Under the pieces are notes generated by a model. It saw only the letters and a list, made by a program, of their open reading frames with translations, was not told where the DNA came from and did not search any database. Source: Streptomyces sp. NBRC 110028 (lineage in GTDB: Bacteria; Actinomycetota; Actinomycetes; Streptomycetales; Streptomycetaceae). From it: 64,000 bases of DNA. Position 1 is the first letter of the stretch. Each line of letters opens with the position of its first letter. A program made the translations under genes and the position numbers. The DNA lies in NCBI RefSeq assembly GCF_001417735.1, contig NZ_BBUZ01000023.1, positions 223,570 through 287,569 on the forward strand, given 5' to 3'. Of the stretch, positions 43,105 through 49,924 are shown piece after piece.

Positions 43105-43746
43105 TCACGGTGTGTTCTTCACCGCATAGTTGAGCACCGTGTCGCTGAGAAGCGACTCCATGACGTCGACCGCCCGCAGGGCGTCCTCGGCGACCTCGTC
43201 GGTCCCGCCGCCTTCCGCGAGGGCGCGGATGATGGAGCGCTGAACGGCGTTCTGGAGTCCGACGAGTTGGTGGGCGATGAACTCGGGGGTCGGGTCCTGC
43301 GGCGCGGCGGCCGCCTCCTCGCGCAGGGTCACTCCGAGATGGCCGACCGTCTTCCCCTGCATGGTGAAGAGCCTGGCCATGAGCGTCGGCGAGTCCACCA
43401 TGACCTGACGGAACCGCTCGTAGCCCTCGCTCAGCCCGACATAGGGCTGGCGCTCGCGGATGTCCTGGCGCAGCTGCTCCAGCAGCGCCCGCGCCGCCGA
43501 CTGGCCGACCGCGCGCTCCCGTACGAGGCGGGAGGGGCGGTCGACGACCTCGTCCTCGCGGTCGACGAAGAGGTCTTCCTTGGTCGGGAAATAGTTGTAG
43601 ACCGTGTTGACCGAGACCTCGGCCGCCTCGGCGATCTCCGCGATCGTGACCGCGTCGAAGCCGCGCTCCATGAACAGCCCGGTCGCCACGTCCGAGATGT
43701 ACTGCCTGGTCTGCCGTTTCTTCCGCTCCCTGAGCCCTTCCGCCAT
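43105..43746 (-). CDS. TetR-family regulator next to an ABC exporter
   Basis: 213 residues. HTH (about 10-56): RKKRQTRQYISDVATGLFMERGFDAVTIAEIAEAAEVSVNTVYNYFPTKEDLFVD. The C-terminal ligand domain is all helical. It is divergent from a two-gene ABC exporter across 80 bp, the usual arrangement of a repressor that controls drug export. It is only 82 bp upstream of hbdA on the same strand, but there is no reason to link it to acyl-CoA metabolism. Confidence 0.93.
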   Translation of the reverse strand: MAEGLRERKKRQTRQYISDVATGLFMERGFDAVTIAEIAEAAEVSVNTVYNYFPTKEDLFVDREDEVVDRPSRLVRERAVGQSAARALLEQLRQDIRERQPYVGLSEGYERFRQVMVDSPTLMARLFTMQGKTVGHLGVTLREEAAAAPQDPTPEFIAHQLVGLQNAVQRSIIRALAEGGGTDEVAEDALRAVDVMESLLSDTVLNYAVKNTP

Positions 43747-43826
43747 GCCCTCATCCTAGCTTCGCTGGGCTCACTTTATTTTTGGTGTCATTGCAAAGTT
43801 TAAGTGACTCTGCTTTTCTTGGCGGC
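43747..43826. promoter_or_regulatory. AT-rich divergent promoter/operator region, tetR and ABC exporter
   Basis: About 45 bp in the middle (43771-43808) is extremely AT-rich compared with its surroundings. It is flanked by inverted CACTT/AAGTG half-sites (TCACTT near 43769 and AAGTGA near 43802). It must contain both divergent promoters and is the expected TetR binding region. Confidence 0.5.
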
Positions 43827-44609
43827 ATGCCAGTCATCGCCACGAGCGGGCTCGCCCGCACCTTCCACACCAAGCGCGGCCCCGTGGAGGCCGTCCGCGG
43901 CATCGACCTGACCGTCGAGGCCGGGGAGATCCTGGGCTTCCTGGGCCCCAACGGCGCGGGCAAGACCACCACGCTCCGCATGCTCACCACACTGCTCCCG
44001 CCCACCGGCGGCAGCGCCACGGTCGCCGGGCACGACCTCGCCACCGACCCGGGCGGGGTGCGGCGCCGCATCGGGTACGTCGCCCAGTCCGGCGGGGTCG
44101 ACCCCACCGTCTCCGTACGGGAGGAACTGGTCACCCAGGGCCGCCTCTACCGGCTCCCCCGGCGCGAGGCCGTGGCCCGCGCCGGTGAACTGGCCGACGA
44201 CCTGGGCCTGACCGGGTTGCTGGACCGCCCCTGCGCCGCCCTCTCCGGCGGGCAGCGGCGCCGTCTGGACATCGCGCTGGGCCTCGTCCACCGGCCCGGG
44301 ATCCTGTTCCTCGACGAGCCGACGACGGGGCTGGACCCGGCCGGGCGCGCCGATCTGTGGGACCTCATCCGGCGGCTGCGCGCCGAGCAGGACATGACCG
44401 TCTTCCTGACCACCCACTACCTCGACGAGGCGGACGCGCTCGCCGACCGGCTCGTGGTCGTCGACCAGGGCCGGGTGGCCGCCGAGGGCACGGCGGCACG
44501 GCTCAAAGCCGAGTACGGCGGCTCGCCGGACGCCACGCTCCAGGACACCTTCATCGCCATCACCGGGCGCCGCGCCGCCCCCCACGACCCCGCCCCGCTC
44601 GCCGTCTGA
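43827..44609 (+). CDS. DrrA-type ABC exporter ATP-binding protein
   Basis: 260 residues from ATG 43827. Walker A GPNGAGKT (40-47), Q-loop YVAQSGGVDPTVSVREEL, signature ALSGGQRRRLDIALGL, Walker B ILFLDEPTTGLDPAGR, H-loop LTTHYLDEADALADR. This is the daunorubicin-resistance DrrA/CcmA subgroup. It is 14 bp upstream of its permease and controlled from the divergent tetR region. A drug, lipid or own-metabolite export role is likely; the substrate is unknown. Confidence 0.94.
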   Translation: MPVIATSGLARTFHTKRGPVEAVRGIDLTVEAGEILGFLGPNGAGKTTTLRMLTTLLPPTGGSATVAGHDLATDPGGVRRRIGYVAQSGGVDPTVSVREELVTQGRLYRLPRREAVARAGELADDLGLTGLLDRPCAALSGGQRRRLDIALGLVHRPGILFLDEPTTGLDPAGRADLWDLIRRLRAEQDMTVFLTTHYLDEADALADRLVVVDQGRVAAEGTAARLKAEYGGSPDATLQDTFIAITGRRAAPHDPAPLAV

Positions 44610-44623
44610 CCCCGGGAACTCCC

Positions 44624-45379
44624 ATGCCTCACGTCATCTCCGACACGGCCCTGATCTTCCGCCGCTACGCCCGCCAGACCCTGCGCTCCAAGCCCGCCAT
44701 GGTCTTCGGCCTCGTCCAGCCGCTGCTGTTCCTGGTCTTCTTCGGTCCGCTGCTCACCGGCATACCGCTGGGCGGCGAGGGCGACTCCTGGCAGACCATC
44801 GTCCCCGGCATCCTCATCCAGCTCGGCATGTTCAGCGCCTCGTTCGCCGGGATCGGCATCGTCTTCGAAAAGCGCACCGGCGTCATCGAGCGGATGCGGG
44901 TCACCCCGGTCAGCCGACTGGCCCTGCTCATGGGCCGGGTGCTCAAGGACGTCGTGCAGCTCCTGCTCCAGTCCGTGGTGGTCGTCCTCGTCGCCGTCGC
45001 CATGGGCCTGCGCGCGCCGCTGCCGGGCGTCCTGATCGGCCTCGGCTTCGTCGCCGCGCTGACCGTCTCGCTCGCCTCGCTCTCGTACGCGCTGGCCATG
45101 CGCGTGGAGTCGCCGCAGGGCTTCGCCCCCGTCATCAACTCCGTCACCATGCCCGCGATGCTGCTCTCCGGCATCCTGCTGCCGATGTCGCTCGGCCCGC
45201 GCTGGCTCGACATCACCTCGCACCTCGTGCCGTTCCGCTACCTCGTGGACGGCGTACGGGCCGCCTTCGCCGGGGACTACGGGGACGGCAAGATCGGGCT
45301 CGCGTGCCTGGTCGCCACCGGGCTCGCCGCTGTCGCCGTGACCCTCGGCACCCGGCTCTTCCGGCAGGCCGGCGCGTAG
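44624..45379 (+). CDS. DrrB-type ABC-2 permease
   Basis: 251 residues from ATG 44624. It starts with an amphipathic helix (DTALIFRRYARQTLRSK) and has six membrane segments, among them MVFGLVQPLLFLVFFGPLL, VQLLLQSVVVVLVAVAMGL, VLIGLGFVAALTVSLASLSYAL and VTMPAMLLSGILLPMSLGP. The ABC-2 signature loop reads RWLDITSHLVPFRYLVDGVRAAFAGD. It forms a homodimer with two copies of the preceding ATPase. Confidence 0.94.
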   Translation: MPHVISDTALIFRRYARQTLRSKPAMVFGLVQPLLFLVFFGPLLTGIPLGGEGDSWQTIVPGILIQLGMFSASFAGIGIVFEKRTGVIERMRVTPVSRLALLMGRVLKDVVQLLLQSVVVVLVAVAMGLRAPLPGVLIGLGFVAALTVSLASLSYALAMRVESPQGFAPVINSVTMPAMLLSGILLPMSLGPRWLDITSHLVPFRYLVDGVRAAFAGDYGDGKIGLACLVATGLAAVAVTLGTRLFRQAGA

Positions 45380-45389
45380 GCTCGGCCCC

Positions 45390-45962
45390 ATGGTCAATCT
45401 CACCCGCATCTACACGCGCACCGGGGACAAGGGCACCACCTCCCTCGGCGACATGAGCCGCACCGACAAGACGGACCTGCGGATCGCCGCGTACGCCGAC
45501 GCGAACGAGGCGAACGCGGCGATCGGAGTGGCCATCGCGCTGGGCTCGCTGCCGGCCGGGATCACCGAGGTCCTGGTCCGGGTCCAGAACGACCTGTTCG
45601 ACGTGGGCGCCGACCTGTCCACCCCGGTGGTCGAGAACCCCGAGCATCCGCCGCTGCGCGTCCGGCAGACCTACATCGACAAGCTGGAGGCGGACTGCGA
45701 CCGCTTCCTGGAGGAGTTGGAGAAGCTGCGCAGCTTCATCCTCCCCGGCGGCGCCCCGGGCGCGGCCCTGCTGCACCAGGCGTGCACGGTCGTACGGCGC
45801 GCGGAGCGCTCCACGTGGGCGGCCTTCGCCGAGCACGGCGACACCATGAACCCGCTCACCGCGACCTACCTCAACCGCCTGTCCGACCTGCTCTTCATCC
45901 TGGCCCGCTCGGCCAACAAGGAGGTGGGCGACGTCCTCTGGGTCCCCGGCGAAAACCGCTGA
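45390..45962 (+). CDS. PduO-type ATP:cob(I)alamin adenosyltransferase
   Basis: 190 residues. It makes adenosylcobalamin, the cofactor of IcmA and glutamate mutase in this window. The ATP loop is RIYTRTGDKGTTSLGDMSR (6-24), then ADANEANAAIGVA. RSFILPGGAPGAALLHQACTVVRRAERS and NRLSDLLFILAR are the standard PduO blocks. It begins 10 bp after the ABC permease stop, so co-transcription is possible but is likely incidental. Confidence 0.95.
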   Translation: MVNLTRIYTRTGDKGTTSLGDMSRTDKTDLRIAAYADANEANAAIGVAIALGSLPAGITEVLVRVQNDLFDVGADLSTPVVENPEHPPLRVRQTYIDKLEADCDRFLEELEKLRSFILPGGAPGAALLHQACTVVRRAERSTWAAFAEHGDTMNPLTATYLNRLSDLLFILARSANKEVGDVLWVPGENR

Positions 45963-46083
45963 GGCGGGGCCTGCCCGAACGGGGTCGGCCCCGGACCCCC
46001 GGGCGGCCTCCGGAGCCCCCGCAACGAGGCCGCTGCCCACAGACGCGGTCGGCGCCGCTGGCGCAGCGCCCAGCCCGCTCGGG

Positions 46084-46434
46084 CTACTCGGTGCACTGTC
46101 GGTCGTGCATGGCCGCGTGTCCTGGCACGGTGGCGAGGCCCTCCGCGGAACGATCCCGGCTTACGGGCCGGGGCGCGCATCCCCGACAGACGTACCGCGT
46201 CCGTCCGGGCCCGGTCGGGGTGGACTCGTGGACCGTCGAGAGTTCCTCGTCCCTGCCGCAGCAGTCGCAGCGCCCGGGCGCGCCCGGTTGCAAGGCGGCG
46301 TCGGAGCGGCCAGCGTTGTGGATGCGCAGCAGTTCCTGACCGGTGTCGCACAGGCGGTCGCTGGTGCGGCAGGTAGGGCAATCCATCCCGTGTTCAAGGA
46401 CGAGAGCGAACGCGACCTCGGGGGTGTCGGCCAT
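46084..46434 (-). CDS. Zinc-ribbon protein A of an accessory island
   Basis: 116 residues from ATG 46434, which shares one base with the stop of the upstream gene. Cys pairs at 19/22 (MDCPTC), 56/58/59 (RCDCCG) and 83/86 (YVCRGC) suggest two zinc ribbons. YVCRGCAPRP is similar to YACPGCAPSF of the neighbouring protein, so the two are probably distant paralogues. No enzyme motif is present. It is the last gene of a three-gene minus-strand operon that diverges from an XRE regulator. The function is unknown. Confidence 0.75.
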   Translation of the reverse strand: MADTPEVAFALVLEHGMDCPTCRTSDRLCDTGQELLRIHNAGRSDAALQPGAPGRCDCCGRDEELSTVHESTPTGPGRTRYVCRGCAPRPVSRDRSAEGLATVPGHAAMHDRQCTE

Positions 46435-46646
46435 CACGACCGTCCCGGCTGGATCGCGCGCCCCGTCTCCCGTGCGCGGCGCATGCTGCCAATGACGGCG
46501 AACACGTCGACCTGCTTCGGAAAGCTGGGCGCGCAGCCGGGGCACGCGTACGTGGTGCGGCCTCCGACGCTGGCGCCGTGCTCCATTCCGACGACGACCG
46601 GCTCGTCCGCCGACTGCTGGCAGCGCGCGCAGATCTGCCTCGTCAT
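46434..46646 (-). CDS. Zinc-ribbon mini-protein B
   Basis: 70 residues with two CxxC pairs, Cys6/Cys9 (ICARCQQ) and Cys35/Cys38 (YACPGCAPSF), spaced like a classical zinc ribbon. The C-terminus is basic (SMRRARETGRAIQPGRS). It overlaps the upstream gene by 4 nt (ATGA) and the downstream gene by 1 nt, so all three are translationally coupled. DNA, RNA or protein binding is possible; nothing more specific can be said. Confidence 0.75.
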   Translation of the reverse strand: MTRQICARCQQSADEPVVVGMEHGASVGGRTTYACPGCAPSFPKQVDVFAVIGSMRRARETGRAIQPGRS

Positions 46647-47056
46647 CGCTCGTCTCCCGGCTGGACTCCCAGCTCGGCCAGCGTCGCGGCGCGCAGCGCC
46701 TCGTAGAGGAAGACCGGGTCGGTGAGGTACTGATCACGCTGAGGTGGCACGCACCAGTGCACACCGGGCCCCTCCCCGCGGCTGACGGGCGGCACGCCCA
46801 CGAAAACCGCCTGGGGCCCGTCTCCGAGTACGTCTGCGTACCGCAGGTTCCAGCCCGCGGCGGTGCCGGGCGGGATGAGGAAGTAGAGCCGGGCGCAGTC
46901 GGGGTCCGCGATGACCGCGCCGGCCGCTTCACCGAGCAACTCCAAGGCACGGTTGCCTGCGGCGGACCGCACTCGCACGGCGTCCCACCATTGGCCCGCA
47001 CGGAGTGCCTCGATTTCAGTACCGTTCGGTGGTGTCCACTGGCTCGCCGTCTTCAT
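46643..47056 (-). CDS. Unknown accessory-island protein
   Basis: 137 residues from ATG 47056 (AGGCGA upstream). WTPPNGTEIEALRAGQWWDAVRVR is followed by ALELLGEAAGAVIADPDCARLYFLIPPGTAAGW, then VFVGVPPVSRGEGPGVHWCVPPQRDQYLTDPVFLYEAL. Similar small proteins occur beside XRE/TPR regulators in Streptomyces accessory regions; I cannot name a function. It is first in the operon with the two zinc-ribbon proteins and has a divergent promoter region shared with the XRE gene. Confidence 0.72.
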   Translation of the reverse strand: MKTASQWTPPNGTEIEALRAGQWWDAVRVRSAAGNRALELLGEAAGAVIADPDCARLYFLIPPGTAAGWNLRYADVLGDGPQAVFVGVPPVSRGEGPGVHWCVPPQRDQYLTDPVFLYEALRAATLAELGVQPGDER

Positions 47057-47131
47057 GATCGCGTCGCCTCTCGTTCGACAGGTTCTGTCCACCGATACAA
47101 CTGGGCACGGATGTTGGGAGACAGGGCTCCA

Positions 47132-47153
47132 GTAGGGGCCAGGTAGGGGCCAG
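47132..47153. repeat. Two tandem 11-bp repeats just before the XRE regulator start
   Basis: GTAGGGGCCAG occurs twice back to back (47132-47142, 47143-47153), ending one base before the ATG. Placed in the divergent region, it is a good candidate for cooperative autoregulatory binding, or it may serve as the ribosome site region (AGGGG). Confidence 0.6.
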
Positions 47154-47154
47154 C

Positions 47155-48414
47155 ATGGAGCGCGTGACCATCGGGGAACGGATTCGGGAACGCCGGACCG
47201 AACTCGGCATGGGTCAAGGTCAGCTCGCCGTGAAGGTGAACCAGTTGGCTGGGCTGACGTCCGGAGGGTTAACCCGGAACGAGATCAGCCGGTACGAGAG
47301 AGGTCTTCGTAAGCCGCACGACTGGTTACCGTTGATCGCACGGGCGCTCGGAGTGTCCATCGGTTGGCTGACGGGCGCTCCCGCCCCTGCCCCGCTGGCA
47401 TTGGCCGACGCGCTGGCCCAGCTCGAACAGGACCTCGGCATGACGATCAACCGGCGCACGTTCCTCACGGACAGCAGTGGCCTCGCGCTGTCCGTGATCC
47501 CATCCGGAGATCCCGGCTCCAAGGCCGTGCCCCCCGAGGCTGTGGCGTACTTCCGGCGTCAGCTCGATGACCTCTGGCGAGCCGACGCGGCACAGAGCCC
47601 GCGCCGGTTGATCCCGACCGCGGCCGCGCAATTCCAGATCGTCGCGCACCTGGCTACCAACAGCCACGGCGACCTCCGCAGGCGGCTATGGCAGACAGCG
47701 GCGGCTTTCACCGGACTGATCACCTGGCTCTACCAGGACGCCGGTCAGCTCGATCAGGCTTCAGCCTGGGGCACCCGCACGCTGGAGCTGGCCCACCGCG
47801 CTCACGACAAACAGCTCGTGGCCCATGCGCTGACCAACCGCGCCATGGTGGACATGGACCTCGGCGACGGCCCCACAACCGTAGAGATGGCCAGCGCGGC
47901 CCTGGCTGACGAGAAGCAGCTATGCGCCAAGGTCAAGGTCCAGGCACTTCAGCAAGCGGCCCACGGGCAGGCCCTGGTCGGCGACCGCAGAGCCTGCGAC
48001 CAGCTACTCGACCGAGCTGGTCGACTCATTGATCGAATCGATGACGATCACCCGTGGGGCGTCGCGACCAGGACCCCGCTCTACCTGGAGATCCAGCGGG
48101 CCACCTGCTACAGCCGAATGCAGCTCGGCTCGGAAGCCGTTCGGCTGTGGGACCAGGTCATGCCCTCTGCGGAGTGGCAGAACTCCGGTGTCTTCGCCGC
48201 CCGTCAGGCGGCCGCGCTGGCAGACAGCAGGCGTCCTGACGAAGCGGTCGCAGCCCTGGAGGCTGCGGTACACGTAGCGGAAGAGGTCGAGTCCGCACGA
48301 CTGCGCAGGGAATTGACGACCGCCTGGGAACGCCTGGCGCCGTGGCACCTCGCACCGCAGGGCCAAGAGGTGCGGGCGCTGTTCGACGGCATTGGGCTGC
48401 GGACCGCGCACTGA
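47155..48414 (+). CDS. XRE-family regulator with TPR-like sensor domain, two TTA codons
   Basis: 419 residues. The N-terminal helix-turn-helix (about 6-72) reads IGERIRERRTELGMGQGQLAVKVNQL, then SRYERGLRKP and LGVSIGWLTGAP. A twin-Arg-like RRTFLTDSSGLALS stretch follows at about 99-115. The rest is helical TPR-type repeats, as in quorum-peptide-sensing RRNPP-like and Streptomyces XRE-TPR regulators. Leu39 (47269-47271) and Leu58 (47326-47328) are both TTA codons inside the DNA-binding domain, a strong sign of bldA control. Its GC content is lower than neighbours, suggesting transfer. It is 15 bp upstream of the PCD-like gene. Confidence 0.85.
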   Translation: MERVTIGERIRERRTELGMGQGQLAVKVNQLAGLTSGGLTRNEISRYERGLRKPHDWLPLIARALGVSIGWLTGAPAPAPLALADALAQLEQDLGMTINRRTFLTDSSGLALSVIPSGDPGSKAVPPEAVAYFRRQLDDLWRADAAQSPRRLIPTAAAQFQIVAHLATNSHGDLRRRLWQTAAAFTGLITWLYQDAGQLDQASAWGTRTLELAHRAHDKQLVAHALTNRAMVDMDLGDGPTTVEMASAALADEKQLCAKVKVQALQQAAHGQALVGDRRACDQLLDRAGRLIDRIDDDHPWGVATRTPLYLEIQRATCYSRMQLGSEAVRLWDQVMPSAEWQNSGVFAARQAAALADSRRPDEAVAALEAAVHVAEEVESARLRRELTTAWERLAPWHLAPQGQEVRALFDGIGLRTAH

Positions 48415-48429
48415 GGGTAGAGGCACCCC

Positions 48430-48744
48430 ATGGCAGAACGAGACCCGCTGACAGCAGAGGAAGTCCAGGCGCATCTGGAACGCTGGGAAGGCTGGTCCGG
48501 GGACACGAGCCGGATCGGAAAGACCTACCAGCTCGATTACTACACGAGCATCAAGGTCATCAACGAGGTGGCCGAGGCCGCGCAGAAACTTCAGCACCAC
48601 CCGGACATCGACATCCGGTGGGAGCGGCTGCACTTCAGCATCACGACGTACAGCGCTGGAGCGATCGTCACCCCGCTGGACTTCAAACTCGTGGCAGAGA
48701 TCGAGCGCGTCACTGCCGCGCACGGGGCGAAGACCGCCCCCTAA
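48430..48744 (+). CDS. Pterin-4a-carbinolamine dehydratase/DCoH-like protein
   Basis: 104 residues. The PCD signature EAAQKLQHHPDIDIRWERLHFSITTYSAGAIVTPLDF carries His56, His57 and Pro58. In catalytic enzymes a third His follows in a T-H-D-x-G-G-L-T segment; here that position is Tyr74 (TTYSAGAIVT). Catalysis may therefore be weak or lost, leaving a DCoH-like protein-binding role. It follows the XRE regulator with 15 bp spacing and is probably co-transcribed with it. Confidence 0.85.
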   Translation: MAERDPLTAEEVQAHLERWEGWSGDTSRIGKTYQLDYYTSIKVINEVAEAAQKLQHHPDIDIRWERLHFSITTYSAGAIVTPLDFKLVAEIERVTAAHGAKTAP

Positions 48745-49213
48745 CTCGCGTCCGTGTACGTCCCGCTTGACGTTGGGGCCACCTTGGTTGGCGATGAGGG
48801 CGTTGGTGGGCATCCCTGCGCGCGAGAGGGGTGGGAACCGGGTGCTCGGCGCTGCGTTGTGACGGTCGGGCGTTGGCCCGGTGAGCTCGGAAGAACTGAC
48901 CAAGCAATCATGTGAGAGCGTCCGCGTCCCCTGGAGAACGGGGACGCGGGACGCACTCCACTCGCCTGCGACCTGTGTAAACGGCCAATGGAAGTCGCCG
49001 GCATCGCGGCCCCGCGGGCGCGGCCCCGGAGCCGGGGCCCGGGACGCAGTCCCAGTAGGGCCCGGGGCAGAGCCCCAACTCAGAGCCAGGCGCACCCCCA
49101 GGCTGCCCAGGGGGCGTAGCCCCGACCGGGGCCCGGGTCACAACCCCGGGTGGGCCCAGGGGCGCAGCCCCGGAGCGGGGTCCGGGGGTGTCGCCCGCGG
49201 TTTCGGGGAGGGG
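48745..49213. repeat. Gene-free stretch with GC-rich palindromic repeats
   Basis: About 470 bp without a supported gene. From roughly 49010 to 49200 it consists of degenerate repeats of a GGGGCGCAGCCCCGG type (many overlapping GGGGCCCGGG and AGCCCC blocks) that can fold into multiple hairpins. This is the kind of intergenic palindromic repeat common in Streptomyces. It marks the right edge of the accessory island at 46-48.7 kb; similar GC-rich sequence is at 45963-46083 on the left edge. Confidence 0.55.
48918..48954 (+). terminator. Probable terminator of the accessory-island operon
   Basis: GCGTCCGCGTCCCC (48918-48931) pairs with GGGGACGCGGGACGC (48940-48954) with one extra base, loop of about 8 nt. 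It lies 174 bp after the PCD-like stop. Confidence 0.5.
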
Positions 49214-49765
49214 CTAGCGCGGGGCGGGTTCGGAGGGCTCGCGCTTCGGCCAGAGGGTGTAGGACAGCCCGATGATCACGTTGATGCCGATCACGAGCAG
49301 CATCTTCGACTGCCACTCGCGCAGCGAGCCGATGTCGCCATCGTCGCCGACGTACCAGATCGCGCCCTGGAGCAGCGCCATCGCGATGGCCGCCGCCAGG
49401 ATCCAGCGGGCGGCGGTCTTCCATTCGTGGGCCGCTCGCGCCATGCCGTACTTCGGCGGCTTCACCGGCGGCGGGCCGTGGAAGAAGCGGTGGGCCACCC
49501 GCTGGTCGACCCAGCGGATCGTCTGGTGGCCCAGGGCGACCGAGAAGCCGATGTAGACCGCGGCGAGCCCGTGCTTCCAGTCCGGTTCGGCGCCGTTCTT
49601 GAGGTCGATCGCGGTCGCCACGAACAGCACCAGCTCCAGCATCGGTTCGCACAGCAGCACGCCCACACTCGCGCGCGGCATCTTGGCCACGTACCGCAGC
49701 GCCAGCCCCACGGCCAGCAGCACCCAGAAGCCGACCTCACAGGCGATGATCAGCGCGACAATCAC
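49214..49765 (-). CDS. Conserved integral membrane protein
   Basis: 183 residues with four to five hydrophobic segments: MIVALIIACEVGFWVLLAVGLAL, VGVLLCEPMLELVLFVATAI, HGLAAVYIGFSVALGHQTI, WILAAAIAMALLQGAIWYV and MLLVIGINVIIGLSYTLW. A polar loop with RFFHGPPPVKPPKYGMARAAHEWKT lies between the third and fourth. I do not recognise the family by name; membrane proteins of this pattern are widespread in Actinobacteria and Bacilli. It is divergent from a two-component system. Confidence 0.82.
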   Translation of the reverse strand: MIVALIIACEVGFWVLLAVGLALRYVAKMPRASVGVLLCEPMLELVLFVATAIDLKNGAEPDWKHGLAAVYIGFSVALGHQTIRWVDQRVAHRFFHGPPPVKPPKYGMARAAHEWKTAARWILAAAIAMALLQGAIWYVGDDGDIGSLREWQSKMLLVIGINVIIGLSYTLWPKREPSEPAPR

Positions 49766-49924
49766 GGTCTCTCCTCTCGCTCTTCCTCACCGTCCCGCGC
49801 GATCCGGGCGTTCGCCTCGTCGCCCGTGACGAGACCCGGGTGCATCCTTCGATGTACGACGGGTGCGAGGAGGACCGGCCCGGAGGGGGAGGACCGGGGG
49901 CGCGCCGCGTGCTGTGATGGGGGC

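Noticed and set aside
46084..47001. Single 305-codon minus-strand gene covering the zinc-ribbon region
   Set aside because: Its first two thirds overlap the better supported 46434-46646 and 46643-47056 genes in another frame, both with ATGA-type coupling; only the last 116 codons are kept, as a separate gene.
48745..49004. Small minus-strand gene after the PCD-like gene
   Set aside because: Ser/Pro/Arg-rich translation without ribosome site or family-like sequence; it overlaps a likely hairpin terminator.
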